A stretch of DNA of 64,000 nt from Candidatus Moranbacteria bacterium GW2011_GWC2_40_12 (GTDB lineage Bacteria; Patescibacteria; Paceibacteria; Moranbacterales; UBA11712): positions 28,048 through 92,047 of the forward strand of contig LBYD01000003.1 of assembly GCA_000995965.1 (NCBI GenBank), written 5' to 3'. Of the stretch, positions 56,669-64,000 are shown piece after piece. The first letter of the stretch is position 1. Each line of letters opens with the position of its first letter. The position numbers and the translations under genes are program-made. The notes below the pieces were generated by a model. The model made no database searches. It saw only the letters and a program-made list of their open reading frames with translations, and had not been told where the DNA came from.

Positions 56669-56789
56669 TTATTCGTGTAATGTATTTTTTATAAATCGAA
56701 ACATGATAATCAGAAAAAACTAAAAAAGTATTTCAGCGTTATGTGAATTTCAGGCTATTTTTATATTTATTTTCTATTCCTAGTACCTA

Positions 56790-56818
56790 ATATTACCCCA
56801 GAAAAAATATTGTGTCAA
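56790..56818 (-). promoter_or_regulatory. mreB operon promoter
   Basis: Minus strand TTGACA (56818-56813), 17 bases and TAATAT (56795-56790). The leader would be about 115 bases. Confidence 0.6.
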
Positions 56819-56874
56819 AGTTCGCTTATATGAAGGTTTGAACTGAATAAATTTCAATAGCGCACTCCGCAAAA

Positions 56875-56912
56875 AGTAGTCAATTATATCCACGTGGATA
56901 AGTTTGACTACT
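56875..56912. repeat. 38-bp palindrome, copy B
   Basis: AGTAGTCAATTATATCCACG and CGTGGATAAGTTTGACTACT make a near-perfect palindrome. It shares 32 of 38 bases with 13658-13695, and lies beyond the terminator of the response-regulator gene. On the minus strand it is followed by TTTTTGCGG. Confidence 0.8.
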
Positions 56913-56928
56913 CTGAAAATCGCGAAAG

Positions 56929-56959
56929 AAAAAAGGGCATGCCGCGCCGGCAGAGGCCC
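56929..56959 (-). terminator. Terminator of the response-regulator gene
   Basis: Minus strand GGGC, then TGCCG-GCG-CGGCA, then GCCC, a two-part stem followed by TTTTTTC. It lies 19 bases past the TAG stop. Confidence 0.75.
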
Positions 56960-56977
56960 CTTGGAAAATGCTCACGT

Positions 56978-57433
56978 CTAACTCTGAAACAAAGCGCCTA
57001 TGATATTCTGCATGCGCTGAGGCTTCAGAAGAAAAGTGATATTATTGTGCTTTGCTGTTATGTTATCAAGCCAATTTTTAAGTCCAGGAACAAGGCTCGG
57101 AACAATGCCAGTAAGTATTACCACTGGAATCTCCGGATGGTTCCCTGCAACCACAAACCGCCCATTAAGTATCAGCTCGAGAATACGAAGTCCTGCAAAA
57201 TAAACCGCAATCGGAACTTCGTTAAACGGATCTTTATCTGTACCTCGCGGCAACATTAGGTCCAATAAAATAGCGTCGTATTTCTCGGACTCCAAAAACC
57301 GTAAAGCTGAAACGCCGTTTTCTGCAACCTTAAGGTCAACCCCGCTTCTCTCGAGAACCTTAACAAAAGTCGGGTAGGGTTGATCCTCTACTCACAAAAC
57401 CTTCAACCGCCCTTCTCTCTTATCCACTCCCAT
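56978..57433 (-). CDS. Response-regulator receiver domain with in-frame TGA
   Basis: A stand-alone CheY-like receiver. From ATG 57431-57433 the frame is GVDKREGRLKVL-TGA-VEDQPYPTFVKV: strand 1 and the acidic pair Glu-Asp are split by a TGA at codon 14 (57392-57394). The rest is intact: YDAILLDLMLP gives the phospho-acceptor Asp (about residue 66), VVILTG the conserved Thr, and LLKPQ the conserved Lys. An insert GTDKDPFNEVPIAVYFAG follows LMLP. The position of the TGA (before VED) tolerates Val, Cys, Trp or other hydrophobic residues in relatives. GGAGG precedes the ATG; it lies 16 bases after the rseP stop, possibly on that transcript. Confidence 0.65.
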
Positions 57434-57449
57434 CCCTCCTTAATATCTT

Positions 57450-58634
57450 TTACATCAGATTTTTTATTTTCTCCACCAAATCGAATTTCGCAAAATCGCG
57501 AACGGTCACGAAAACCATGAGCGAGATCAAAAGAGCAAAGCCCAGGCTGTGCGCGCGTTGCTCAAATTTTTGAGAAACGGGCGAGCCCTTGAGCCTTTCG
57601 ATCAGTATAAAGAGAATCCGACCGCCGTCAAGCGCAGGGATCGGGAGAATGTTGATGATAGCGAGGTTCACCGAAAGCATTGCTGTGAAACGGATGAGAT
57701 AGTCGAAACCAAGTTGCGCCACTTGCCCGGTCAGCACCGCGATCCCCACCGGCCCGGAAACATCGAGTCCCGCCGGCTGGCCGACAATGAGCCGCCAAAT
57801 GAGAAGGCCCAAAAATGAAATGAAAGTGACTGTCAGATCAAAAGTATACTGGAAGCCGAGGGCAATCGCCTTATACCACGGATATTTCGCGATGACTATT
57901 TTCGCAAGCCCTATCCCGAGCGGCCCCTCGCCCTCCGGAAAATCAGCTCTCGGCGTGCCGGAAATTTCCAACTTTTCCTTGCCCCGCTGAATTTCCAAAA
58001 CCACCTGGCTGCCTTTGTTTTCTCCGATGAAATTTTGCACTTCCTCAACTGACGAAAATTTCAACAGATTATTGTTCATCACCGCGCCTAGAATCTCATC
58101 GCCGGCGCGGATTCCCATCGCTTCAGCCGGCGTTCCTTTTCCGACATCCACAATGTGAATTTTTTCGCTTCCTATTCTGCCGCCTTCGACTTCCTCGACG
58201 GGTTGCGGAACTCCCAGCCAAAAACCGAGAGAAAACAACGCGATTGCCAAAAGGAAATTCATCGCCACGCCCGCAGCAAGGATTCTTATCCGGGCAAAAG
58301 GAGGTTTTGAAGCGAAGCTTTTCGGATTGCTTTTTTCCTCGCCGTCCTCTCCGATAATTTTCACAAATCCACCGAGCGGAATCCAGTTGACCGAGTAAAC
58401 GGTCTTCTCTTCACCGATTTTTCTCGCTTCGCGGATCTCTTCAATTTCTTTTGATCCCCAAATTATTTTTCTTTTCCCCTTCTTGTTCCAATAAAAGCCG
58501 AAGGCTCTCGGCGGAAAACCAAAGCCAAATTCCTCAACTTCGACGCCATTTCTCCGCGCAACCAAAAAATGTCCAAATTCGTGGACAAAAACCAAAAGGC
58601 CTAGGACTAAAATGAATATTAAAACTGTTATCAT
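57450..58634 (-). CDS. rseP: Site-2 protease RseP (membrane zinc metalloprotease)
   Basis: Intramembrane protease of the S2P family. The zinc motif is HEFGH in VFVHEFGHFLVARRNGVE (about residues 18-35) and NILPIPALDGGRILFILIE carries the third ligand Asp (LDG). A PDZ domain occupies about residues 165-230 (PAEAMGIRAGDEILGAVMNN). Four membrane segments surround it. It cleaves anti-sigma factors or remnant signal peptides. 394 residues is normal. A response-regulator gene follows after 16 bases and a nested hairpin precedes frr. Confidence 0.94.
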   Translation of the reverse strand: MITVLIFILVLGLLVFVHEFGHFLVARRNGVEVEEFGFGFPPRAFGFYWNKKGKRKIIWGSKEIEEIREARKIGEEKTVYSVNWIPLGGFVKIIGEDGEEKSNPKSFASKPPFARIRILAAGVAMNFLLAIALFSLGFWLGVPQPVEEVEGGRIGSEKIHIVDVGKGTPAEAMGIRAGDEILGAVMNNNLLKFSSVEEVQNFIGENKGSQVVLEIQRGKEKLEISGTPRADFPEGEGPLGIGLAKIVIAKYPWYKAIALGFQYTFDLTVTFISFLGLLIWRLIVGQPAGLDVSGPVGIAVLTGQVAQLGFDYLIRFTAMLSVNLAIINILPIPALDGGRILFILIERLKGSPVSQKFEQRAHSLGFALLISLMVFVTVRDFAKFDLVEKIKNLM

Positions 58635-58651
58635 AAAGCAAACGAATTGAA

Positions 58652-58737
58652 AAATCGGAGTTTTGAAAGTATTGCGTTAGACCGCCCCGGCTTCCGTCAG
58701 GGCGGACCAGCCTACTTAAGAAACTCTGATTTTTCGC
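58652..58737. repeat. Nested hairpin between rseP and frr
   Basis: Outer arms AAAATCGGAGTTT and AAACTCTGATTTT, inner arms GACCGCCC and GGGCGGACC, 86 bases in all. The T-rich flanks could make it a bidirectional terminator. Confidence 0.65.
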
Positions 58738-58750
58738 TGATCAAAAACCC

Positions 58751-59308
58751 CTATACTTCCATAATTTCTTTTTCTTTCTTCGCTCTTATCTCATCAATTT
58801 TTTCATTATACTCGTCAATCAATTTTTGCAGTTGCTCTTTTCCCTTGAATTTTGCATCTTCGCCCAGCTTTCCGCTTTTTACCAAATCCTGGATTTCATC
58901 CCAAGCCTGCTCGCGCGCCTGCCTGACTAATACGCGTGCCTCCTCTGAATATTTTCCCAAGACTTTCACCAACTCCGTCCGGCGTTCCTCGTTGAGAGGC
59001 GGCATGGCGATTCGGATTACCAGTCCGTCATTGGTCGGATTGAGCCCCAGCCCTGATTCGCTCAAGGCTTTTTCAATGTCGACCAAATTGTCCTTGCTCC
59101 ACGGCGTGATGACAATAAGACGCGGCTCAGGCACAGTGATGCTTGCCACCTGCTTCAATGGGCTTTTGGAGCCATAATAATCAACTGAAAGATTTTCCAC
59201 CATCGCCGGGTTTGCCCGCCCCGTTCGAAGTTTCGCGATTTCTTCCCTGAACCGCTCGATGGCTTTTTCCGTTCCCGGTCTCGCTTTTTCAATAATTTCA
59301 TTTAGCAT
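58751..59308 (-). CDS. frr: Ribosome recycling factor
   Basis: Splits post-termination ribosomes with EF-G. MLNEIIEKARPGTEKAIERF and EEIAKLRTGRANPAMVENLS begin the three-helix bundle; domain 2 carries YYGSKSPLKQVASITVPEPR, and the C-terminal helix is KELQKLIDEYNEKIDEIRAK (as KEQLQKLIDEYNEKIDEIRA). 185 residues is normal. It starts at ATG 59306-59308 after an AT-rich repeat and is followed by rseP on the same strand. Confidence 0.97.
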   Translation of the reverse strand: MLNEIIEKARPGTEKAIERFREEIAKLRTGRANPAMVENLSVDYYGSKSPLKQVASITVPEPRLIVITPWSKDNLVDIEKALSESGLGLNPTNDGLVIRIAMPPLNEERRTELVKVLGKYSEEARVLVRQAREQAWDEIQDLVKSGKLGEDAKFKGKEQLQKLIDEYNEKIDEIRAKKEKEIMEV

Positions 59309-59319
59309 AGATTTATCTT

Positions 59320-59426
59320 TACGAATTCAATATTCTTTTCGAATTACGAATCTATACGAATATACGAATGCAAAAAAATTCGTAATTCGTATATTCGTAG
59401 AGCGAAGCAGATTCGTAATTCGTAAA
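59320..59426. repeat. AT-rich hairpin repeat, third type
   Basis: TTACGAATTCAATATTCTTT and inverted TCGTAATTCGTAAAAGC, with CGAATATACGAATGC and inverted GTAATTCGTATATTCG inside. Between the BNR lipoprotein and frr. Confidence 0.7.
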
Positions 59427-59428
59427 AG

Positions 59429-60493
59429 CTATCTCTTGTTCAATCCAACGAAAATCTGCGCCGGATTTTGAGGATTATACTGGACTGCTTCAAGCGTCCG
59501 GCCGGTGTTGAATTGCACCGGGAGCCAATTCACTCCCCCGTCGACAGACTTATACAGCGCTTGTGCCACCGCGCAAACGATTTCTTCCGAATTTTGGGGA
59601 TTGACGGCGATGGCGCGGATATTGAGATCGCTCGGGTTGCTCAAAGTTTTCACAACTTCCCAACTGTCTCCCCGGTCTTTGCTTCGCAAAAGGCCATCCG
59701 ATGTTCCCGCGTATACCCACCCTTCGCGCGCCGGATCTGTCGCGATTGAAACTGCTCTGCTGAGTCCGTTCCCGAGCGAAATAGACCCTTCGCTTTTGCT
59801 TCGATGCAGCACTTCAAATTTTTTCCCTTCGTCGATTGTTCTCAGAATTCCTTTCTCAAACAAGACGAAATAGGCAACATTCGGATTGGCATGGTCGAAG
59901 GCGATTTTCGACACCGCCGCCTGATTTTCTGTCCAATAGGCGTTTCTCCATGTTTCTCCCGCATCTTCAGAAAAAATAATCTGCCCTTTGTCAGTCCCGG
60001 CAAAAATATTTGACGGTTTTTGTGGATTGAGCGCGAGCGAAAGCACCAATGTTCCGTTTGACGGCTCCGAATACGTATCCTTCCACGTTTCTCCGGAATC
60101 AACGGATTTGAGGATCTTTCCCCTTTTCCCAATCGCCGCAGCGGCATAAACTACGCTGGGATTTGCAGGGTCAATCGCAAGAGAATACGCTTTTGTGGGA
60201 GTAATTTGGGATACCGGGAGCTGTCTCCAGATTTCGCCTCCATCGGACGACTTAAAAATGCCGCTTTTTTTTGAGCCCGCGTATATCTCGTTTCCATTTT
60301 GGGGATTGCTTGCCAGGCTCAAAATATCAACTCCGCTTATTGTCCGGTTGTCTTCGGCCTTTTCTTTTTTTGAAAATGTCTTCCCGCCGTCATCAGATCG
60401 GAATATGCCCCCGTCAGCCCCGCCGCCTGCCAGGGAACATCCGGAGACTGCGACAGCCACCAATAATAAGATAAATAATTTAGTTACTTTCAT
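59429..60493 (-). CDS. BNR-repeat lipoprotein (Ycf48-like beta-propeller)
   Basis: A secreted lipoprotein: FILLLVAVAVSGCSLAGGG has a lipobox (VSGC, Cys about residue 19) for lipidation. The body has at least six BNR-type repeats with S-x-D-x-G-x-T-W/F: IFRSDDGGKTFSKKEKAED, IFKSSDGGEIWRQLPVS, ILKSVDSGETWKDTYSEPS, IFSEDAGETWRNAYWTEN, LLRSKDRGDSWEVVKTL and LYKSVDGGVNWLPVQ. Such propellers resemble Ycf48 and sialidase-like proteins and bind proteins or glycans; an enzymatic role is not implied. It follows a holB-like gene and precedes frr. Confidence 0.88.
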   Translation of the reverse strand: MKVTKLFILLLVAVAVSGCSLAGGGADGGIFRSDDGGKTFSKKEKAEDNRTISGVDILSLASNPQNGNEIYAGSKKSGIFKSSDGGEIWRQLPVSQITPTKAYSLAIDPANPSVVYAAAAIGKRGKILKSVDSGETWKDTYSEPSNGTLVLSLALNPQKPSNIFAGTDKGQIIFSEDAGETWRNAYWTENQAAVSKIAFDHANPNVAYFVLFEKGILRTIDEGKKFEVLHRSKSEGSISLGNGLSRAVSIATDPAREGWVYAGTSDGLLRSKDRGDSWEVVKTLSNPSDLNIRAIAVNPQNSEEIVCAVAQALYKSVDGGVNWLPVQFNTGRTLEAVQYNPQNPAQIFVGLNKR

Positions 60494-60517
60494 ATATATA
60501 ATATATCATAATAATTT

Positions 60518-60552
60518 CTATTCGTATATTCGTTCCGCTTATCGGGATTTGT
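60518..60552. repeat. AT-rich TATTCG repeat fragment
   Basis: TATTCGTATATTCGTTCC, a short third-type arm in the gap before the BNR lipoprotein. Confidence 0.4.
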
Positions 60553-60596
60553 AATTTTACCCATCGTATAACCTGATTGAAGGCGGGCATAAGGCT

Positions 60597-61394
60597 TCAC
60601 CACTTCAAATCCAACATCAGATTTTCCAAAACCGCCCGGGTATTGGCATTTGAATTCTCAATTCTGTTCACCGCATCCCGGTTCTGGCGGACAAGATCAG
60701 CCATTTGATCCAACTTTCCGAAATTCTCCCTGCTTGCCAGATTTCTCAAGCCTTCCGAGAGCACGCCTTCCCAGTCTTTGAGGGTTTCAACCGCTTCGTT
60801 TCTGTTTTTTGAAATTTTTTCGGCGAATTCAAATTTTTCGTGAATATCCTGGCGCAAAATTTCTCTCAGCCGCGTGATATTTTCCTTTTTAGGCACTGGA
60901 AGTTTTGCCGCGGGGAATCTCAAAACTGCGCACCGGGACGAAATGGTCGGCAAAACTGATTCCGCGTCATTCGCGAGAAGGATGAGGATAGTGCTCGCCG
61001 TCGGTTCCTCAAGGATTTTGAGAAGCGCGTTCGAGCTTTCGGTATTCATCCGCTGGGCTTTCTTTATGACACAGAATTTTTTTTCGAGTTGATAAGGAAA
61101 ATATTTGAGCCGTTCCCGTGCCTTGCGGATTTGCTCGATGACAATTTCTTTCTCGCGAATCCTCCCTTTTTTGTCTTCGACAATTTCCGGTTCCAGAATG
61201 ACAACGTCCGGATGAACTCCATTCCTTATTTGATCTGCAAATTCTCCTTTGCCGATTTTCCCGGATAGCTTTTGGATGAAATAAAAGGACGCCTCAATCT
61301 TTTCCTGCCCGTCCGCTCCGGAAAACAAAAAGGAGCTCGGCCGCTTGGGTGAATCCGCCAGCCTGTCAAGATATGTTTTGATTTTCGCATCCAT
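60597..61394 (-). CDS. holB: DNA polymerase III delta'-like subunit
   Basis: A clamp-loader delta' subunit. The N-terminal half is RecA-like but with a degenerate P-loop (SFLFSGADGQEKIEASFYFI), then KKFCVIKKAQRMNTESSNAL (Walker B region) and ALLKILEEPTASTILILLAN, PTISSRCAVLRF (sensor/SRC motif). The rest is a helical collar domain. 265 residues is short but typical of small genomes. Gamma/tau is at 11.2-12.8 kb. It is not in an operon with obvious partners. Confidence 0.9.
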   Translation of the reverse strand: MDAKIKTYLDRLADSPKRPSSFLFSGADGQEKIEASFYFIQKLSGKIGKGEFADQIRNGVHPDVVILEPEIVEDKKGRIREKEIVIEQIRKARERLKYFPYQLEKKFCVIKKAQRMNTESSNALLKILEEPTASTILILLANDAESVLPTISSRCAVLRFPAAKLPVPKKENITRLREILRQDIHEKFEFAEKISKNRNEAVETLKDWEGVLSEGLRNLASRENFGKLDQMADLVRQNRDAVNRIENSNANTRAVLENLMLDLKW

Positions 61395-61430
61395 AAAATT
61401 GATAAATTATAAGGCTGATCCTTGAAATGA

Positions 61431-62387
61431 TTATTTTTCGCTTAGTATCCACCAAGAGAATATGATGTCTTCGTCAATCGGTTCTTTGATTTCCACCTTG
61501 AAGCTTTCATCATCCAGAGTTTCAGTGACCGCCAGCGATTGGATGAGTGGAACTTTCGGCGTTACGAAAATTTGAGCCGCCTCATTTGCGACTTTTGTCG
61601 GGACGATGACGAACTTGTCTCCCGCCTTGATAGTGGCTCTTCCCAATGTCGCTGAATCTTCTTCCTCATTTCTCACGGCGTAGCTTCCGGCAACAACCCC
61701 GTCCGCCGCCACTTTCCCGGTTTCCACTTCTTTGGCTTTGAAGATTCCGGCGATTTCCGCGCTGCCTGTTTCATCAAGAGTGACAATATTCGCCATTTTG
61801 TTTTCAAGGGCTTTGATCCGCTCTTCGTGGCTTAGCAATCTTTCCGTGATCATATTTTCGGTTTCCATCATGGAGGCCAAAAGGTCGGTGGTTGAAGCCT
61901 CGAAGGCGGCAAGGTTGTTTTCGGCTTCGAGAAGGCGGGTCTGGGCTTCGGTGATTTGCAGTTGGTAATCTGTGAATTGGGATTGGAGACTGCCTATCTT
62001 TGCTTCTTGTTCATTGATAGCCGAGCCAACAAGTGTCAGCTTGTCGCTAACCGTGAGACTTTCGTCGCCTAATTTCTTATCCAAATTGCTAATTGCGAAT
62101 TGCGAATTGCGAATTTCGAGTTGCTGCTCCTGCACCGCTTTGGTGAGAAGGGGGGTGAAAAGGGCGTAGCTTAGCCCCTTGTAGCCGTTGGGTCCGGCGG
62201 TAACCAGCTCCGGAGCAACTTTTTCCACATCTTGGGCGATGAAGCCCATATGCGCGGGATCGGAGTTTGATTCCCCTTTCATGTTGAACGTCACCGGATT
62301 GAGCGCCATTACCTGGTCGAGAGCCGATCCCATCGGTTCGATATTCTTTTTGAGGCCATCCGGAAGCCGAACCGGTGTAGACTTCAA
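61431..62387 (-). CDS. Surface protein C-terminal part: endosialidase-type chaperone domain (frameshifted)
   Basis: The C-terminal portion of a phage-fibre-like surface protein. LKKNIEPMGSALDQVMALNP and HMGFIAQDVEKVAPELVTAG are the start of an intramolecular chaperone of the endosialidase/peptidase S74 type (about residues 14-60), followed by a coiled coil (LTLVGSAINEQEAKIGSLQS and on) and a beta domain with SATLGRATIKAGDKFVIVPT. The N-terminus as annotated (MKSTPVRLPDG) overlaps the other frame of 62.1-64.0 kb. The most natural protein joins that frame to this one near 62357-62370, so this is one gene broken by a frameshift. LEIRNSQFAISNL is encoded by an AT-rich repeat arm. Confidence 0.75.
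   Translation of the reverse strand: MKSTPVRLPDGLKKNIEPMGSALDQVMALNPVTFNMKGESNSDPAHMGFIAQDVEKVAPELVTAGPNGYKGLSYALFTPLLTKAVQEQQLEIRNSQFAISNLDKKLGDESLTVSDKLTLVGSAINEQEAKIGSLQSQFTDYQLQITEAQTRLLEAENNLAAFEASTTDLLASMMETENMITERLLSHEERIKALENKMANIVTLDETGSAEIAGIFKAKEVETGKVAADGVVAGSYAVRNEEEDSATLGRATIKAGDKFVIVPTKVANEAAQIFVTPKVPLIQSLAVTETLDDESFKVEIKEPIDEDIIFSWWILSEK
62079..62115. repeat. AT-rich repeat arm inside the surface-protein gene
   Basis: Three GAATTGC units (AATTGCTAATTGCGAATTGC on) identical to the intergenic arm family, translated as IRNSQFAISN. Located before the coiled coil. Confidence 0.65.
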
Positions 62388-64000
62388 GCTTGTAGCCGGG
62401 AGCGGTGGTGCCGATGCCGACGTTGCCGCCTGATTTCATCAGCAACAAACTGCTATATCCACTACTTACATTACCGTACTCAAGAGCAGAAAAAGTGTTT
62501 GCTCCGTTGTAGTAAATTAGTTGCGTCTTTGCTGAAACAGAACCAACATTTCCAGAGGGTTGCAAAACCAGACTACCTGTCCCCTTGGAAGATAAAACAA
62601 CCCCGGCAAGTCCCTCATTACTTGCTAGGTTATCGGCGTAAACAAGCAAGGGATTTGTTGTTCCAACTTCTAAATTAGCTATCGGATTTGTCGTCCCGAT
62701 GCCAAGGTATCCGCTGCCATTAATGATTCCCCTGTAGCTGTTAGCTGTCTTGAAAAAGATGCCTGATCCGGAACCGGTTCCTGATTCCAAAGAAATCATC
62801 GAATTGATTGCATTTGCATTATTTCTAACAACAACCATTCCGCTGTTATTTACCAAATCAAGCCCACCGCTTGACAAACCAGCACTGGTCACACCGTTGA
62901 TTGTCTCAATTATACCGCTGCTGCTAACCATAAAATTGGATGAAGCCCCTACGGCGAAAAGTCCGGCCGGATTCGTCGTCCCGATTCCCACATTCCCCTC
63001 CACGATCATCCCCCCGTCTGGGGCTTTGGCGGAGAGATAGAGCGAGCCGGGAGCAGTGGTGCCGATTCCCACTCCGCCGGAGATGGAGAGTTTCGAGCCA
63101 GGATCGGTCGTCCCGATGCCAACGTTGCCGGTGATGGTTGTCTGTCCCCAAACAGTAAGCTTCGATCCGGAGGCTGCAACATCATTGTTTCCTATCCCAA
63201 CACCGACATTATCCATTCTTATTTGACCAAGAGTACCTCCCGCGTCTAACCGCAATATGCCCGTACTTGAAATTGTATTCACGGCAGATATCGACCCGTT
63301 ATTAAAATTAGTACTATAGCCTGAGGCGATGTTCAAGAGATATGAGCCTACAGCAGTCGTTCCAATTCCAATATTTCCAGCCGATGAAATAAAGAGCGGC
63401 GTCGACGCTCCTATTCCGACTTGGAAAATTCCGGCGGGGGCGGTTGTTCCGATGCCGACGCTGCCGTTCACGTATGCGTTTCTAGCTAACCATATATCTC
63501 TCCAGCGGAGAGCAGATGAACCTAGATCGTTTGTATTGTCTGTGGATGTTCCGAAATAGCGATATGTAGTAAAGTCGTACATTGTATACTTCCCGGATAT
63601 AAAAGTAGACATATCATGTGTAAACGTCGCTACATCGCTAGTGCCATTTTTGCTAATAGTGAGGGCACCTGAAGAATTGACAATAAATTTATCATAGACA
63701 GTGGAGCTATATCCAAGTCTCAAAGGTTCAGTTTCTGAAACAATATTCAGAGCTGCCCCCGGACTCGTCGTGCCGATTCCCACGTTCCCCTCAATGATCA
63801 TCCCTCCGTCCGGTGCGGCGGTGGAGAGGAAGAGCGAGCCCGGCGCGGTCGTACCGATCCCCACTCCGCCGGAAACGGTGAGTTTGCTCGCGGGAGCGGT
63901 TGTCCCGATGCCGACGTTGCCGTTCATTATGGCGAGACCGGCTGAGCCCGGAGTGTCTGTGCCGATTCCAATGTTGCCGTCTCCTTTTATTGAAAAGTAA
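62365..64000 (-). CDS. Repeat-rich surface protein, N-terminal part (5' end beyond window)
   Basis: Continues to the right edge without a start, so the N-terminus is outside. It consists of repeats of the type GNVGIGTTAPGSL and NVGIGTTNPAGLF, at least ten times, interspersed with 40-100-residue segments (for example IVSETEPLRLGYSSTVYDK). Such VGIGT repeats form beta-helical or collagen-like fibre stalks and usually end in a chaperone domain. Reading stays open to 62089 but beyond GYKLEVYTGSASG (near 62365) the residues become unlike the family, whereas the other frame gives the expected LKKNIEP. An encoded surface adhesin or fibre is likely. Confidence 0.75.

Noticed and set aside
62188..64000. 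Long plus-strand open frames in the surface-protein region
   Set aside because: They are the reverse-strand image of the VGIGT repeats, which are rich in codons that also avoid stops on the other strand.
1..64000. Global reassignment of TGA as in Gracilibacteria or Absconditabacteria
   Set aside because: TGA is the stop of uvrB, the DUF763 gene, the 209-aa gene and the exported 112-aa gene, with terminators or coupled starts right after; only two genes have an internal TGA.
1..64000. CRISPR array
   Set aside because: The repeats seen are inverted or dispersed; there are no regularly spaced direct repeats with unique spacers.
1..64000. Insertion sequence or transposase
   Set aside because: No transposase or integrase frame was recognised. 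The palindromes carry no gene except possibly the IVP gene.

Overview
The window looks like a chromosomal piece of a Patescibacteria (Candidate Phyla Radiation) bacterium, most like the Parcubacteria/Moranbacteria. This is inferred from gene content and architecture, not from a search. Supporting features are a short UvrC, a MurF without an obvious N-terminal domain, a MraZ-RsmH-FtsL-FtsI-MurF division operon, a DUF763 gene, a four-helix-bundle '23S rRNA intervening sequence' protein, small Pro/Ala-rich peptides, and a TraD/VirD4-like ATPase beside large coiled-coil proteins. TGA is used as an ordinary stop in several genes (uvrB, the DUF763 gene), so the code is not globally reassigned.

Layout. 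0.1-2.5 kb: polyprenyl synthase, small orphan genes, tRNA-Glu. 2.9-8.3 kb (minus strand): murF, ftsI, ftsL-like, rsmH, mraZ, followed by a gap with DnaA-box-like and MraZ-box-like sites. 8.7-13.2 kb (plus): an unknown protein, a pilin-like protein, a GtrA protein, dnaX, a frameshifted GIY-YIG gene and tRNA-Gln. 13.4-21.5 kb: small orphan genes, a cytidine deaminase interrupted by TGA, a transglutaminase-like protein, membrane proteins, guaB, a Sua5 family gene, a Nudix gene and a PgeF-like gene. 21.6-29.4 kb: a nested tRNA locus and uvrC, uvrA, uvrB. 30.4-32.4 kb: the DUF763 gene and neighbours. 32.5-40.4 kb: the ATPase/coiled-coil cluster. 41.7-45.2 kb: two large membrane glycosyltransferases. 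45.3-56.7 kb (minus): ftsQ-like, a truncated Mur ligase, an aminotransferase, serS, lysS, greA, and the rod-shape operon mreB-mreC-mreD-mrdA. 57-64 kb (minus): a TGA-interrupted response regulator, rseP, frr, a BNR-repeat lipoprotein, a holB-like gene, and a frameshifted repeat-rich surface protein with a chaperone-like C-terminus that runs off the right edge.

Three layers of unusual structure sit on this ordinary core. First, palindromic elements lie not only between genes but in frame inside dnaX, uvrB, uvrC, uvrA and rsmH, resembling in principle the Rickettsia palindromic elements; an identical 21-bp palindrome read in the same frame in dnaX and uvrB gives the same peptide. Second, two stand-alone genes (cytidine deaminase, response regulator) carry one in-frame TGA each, the former exactly at a zinc-ligand cysteine of the PCxxC motif, and both are followed by the same 38-bp palindrome. 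Third, an intact tRNA-Arg(CCG) lies at the tip of a long stem inserted where the anticodon arm of a second tRNA-like sequence should be.

The window also has a class of isolated short genes with near-consensus promoters, strong Shine-Dalgarno sites and their own terminators. These contrast with the densely packed core operons, which mostly have weak or no Shine-Dalgarno sequences.
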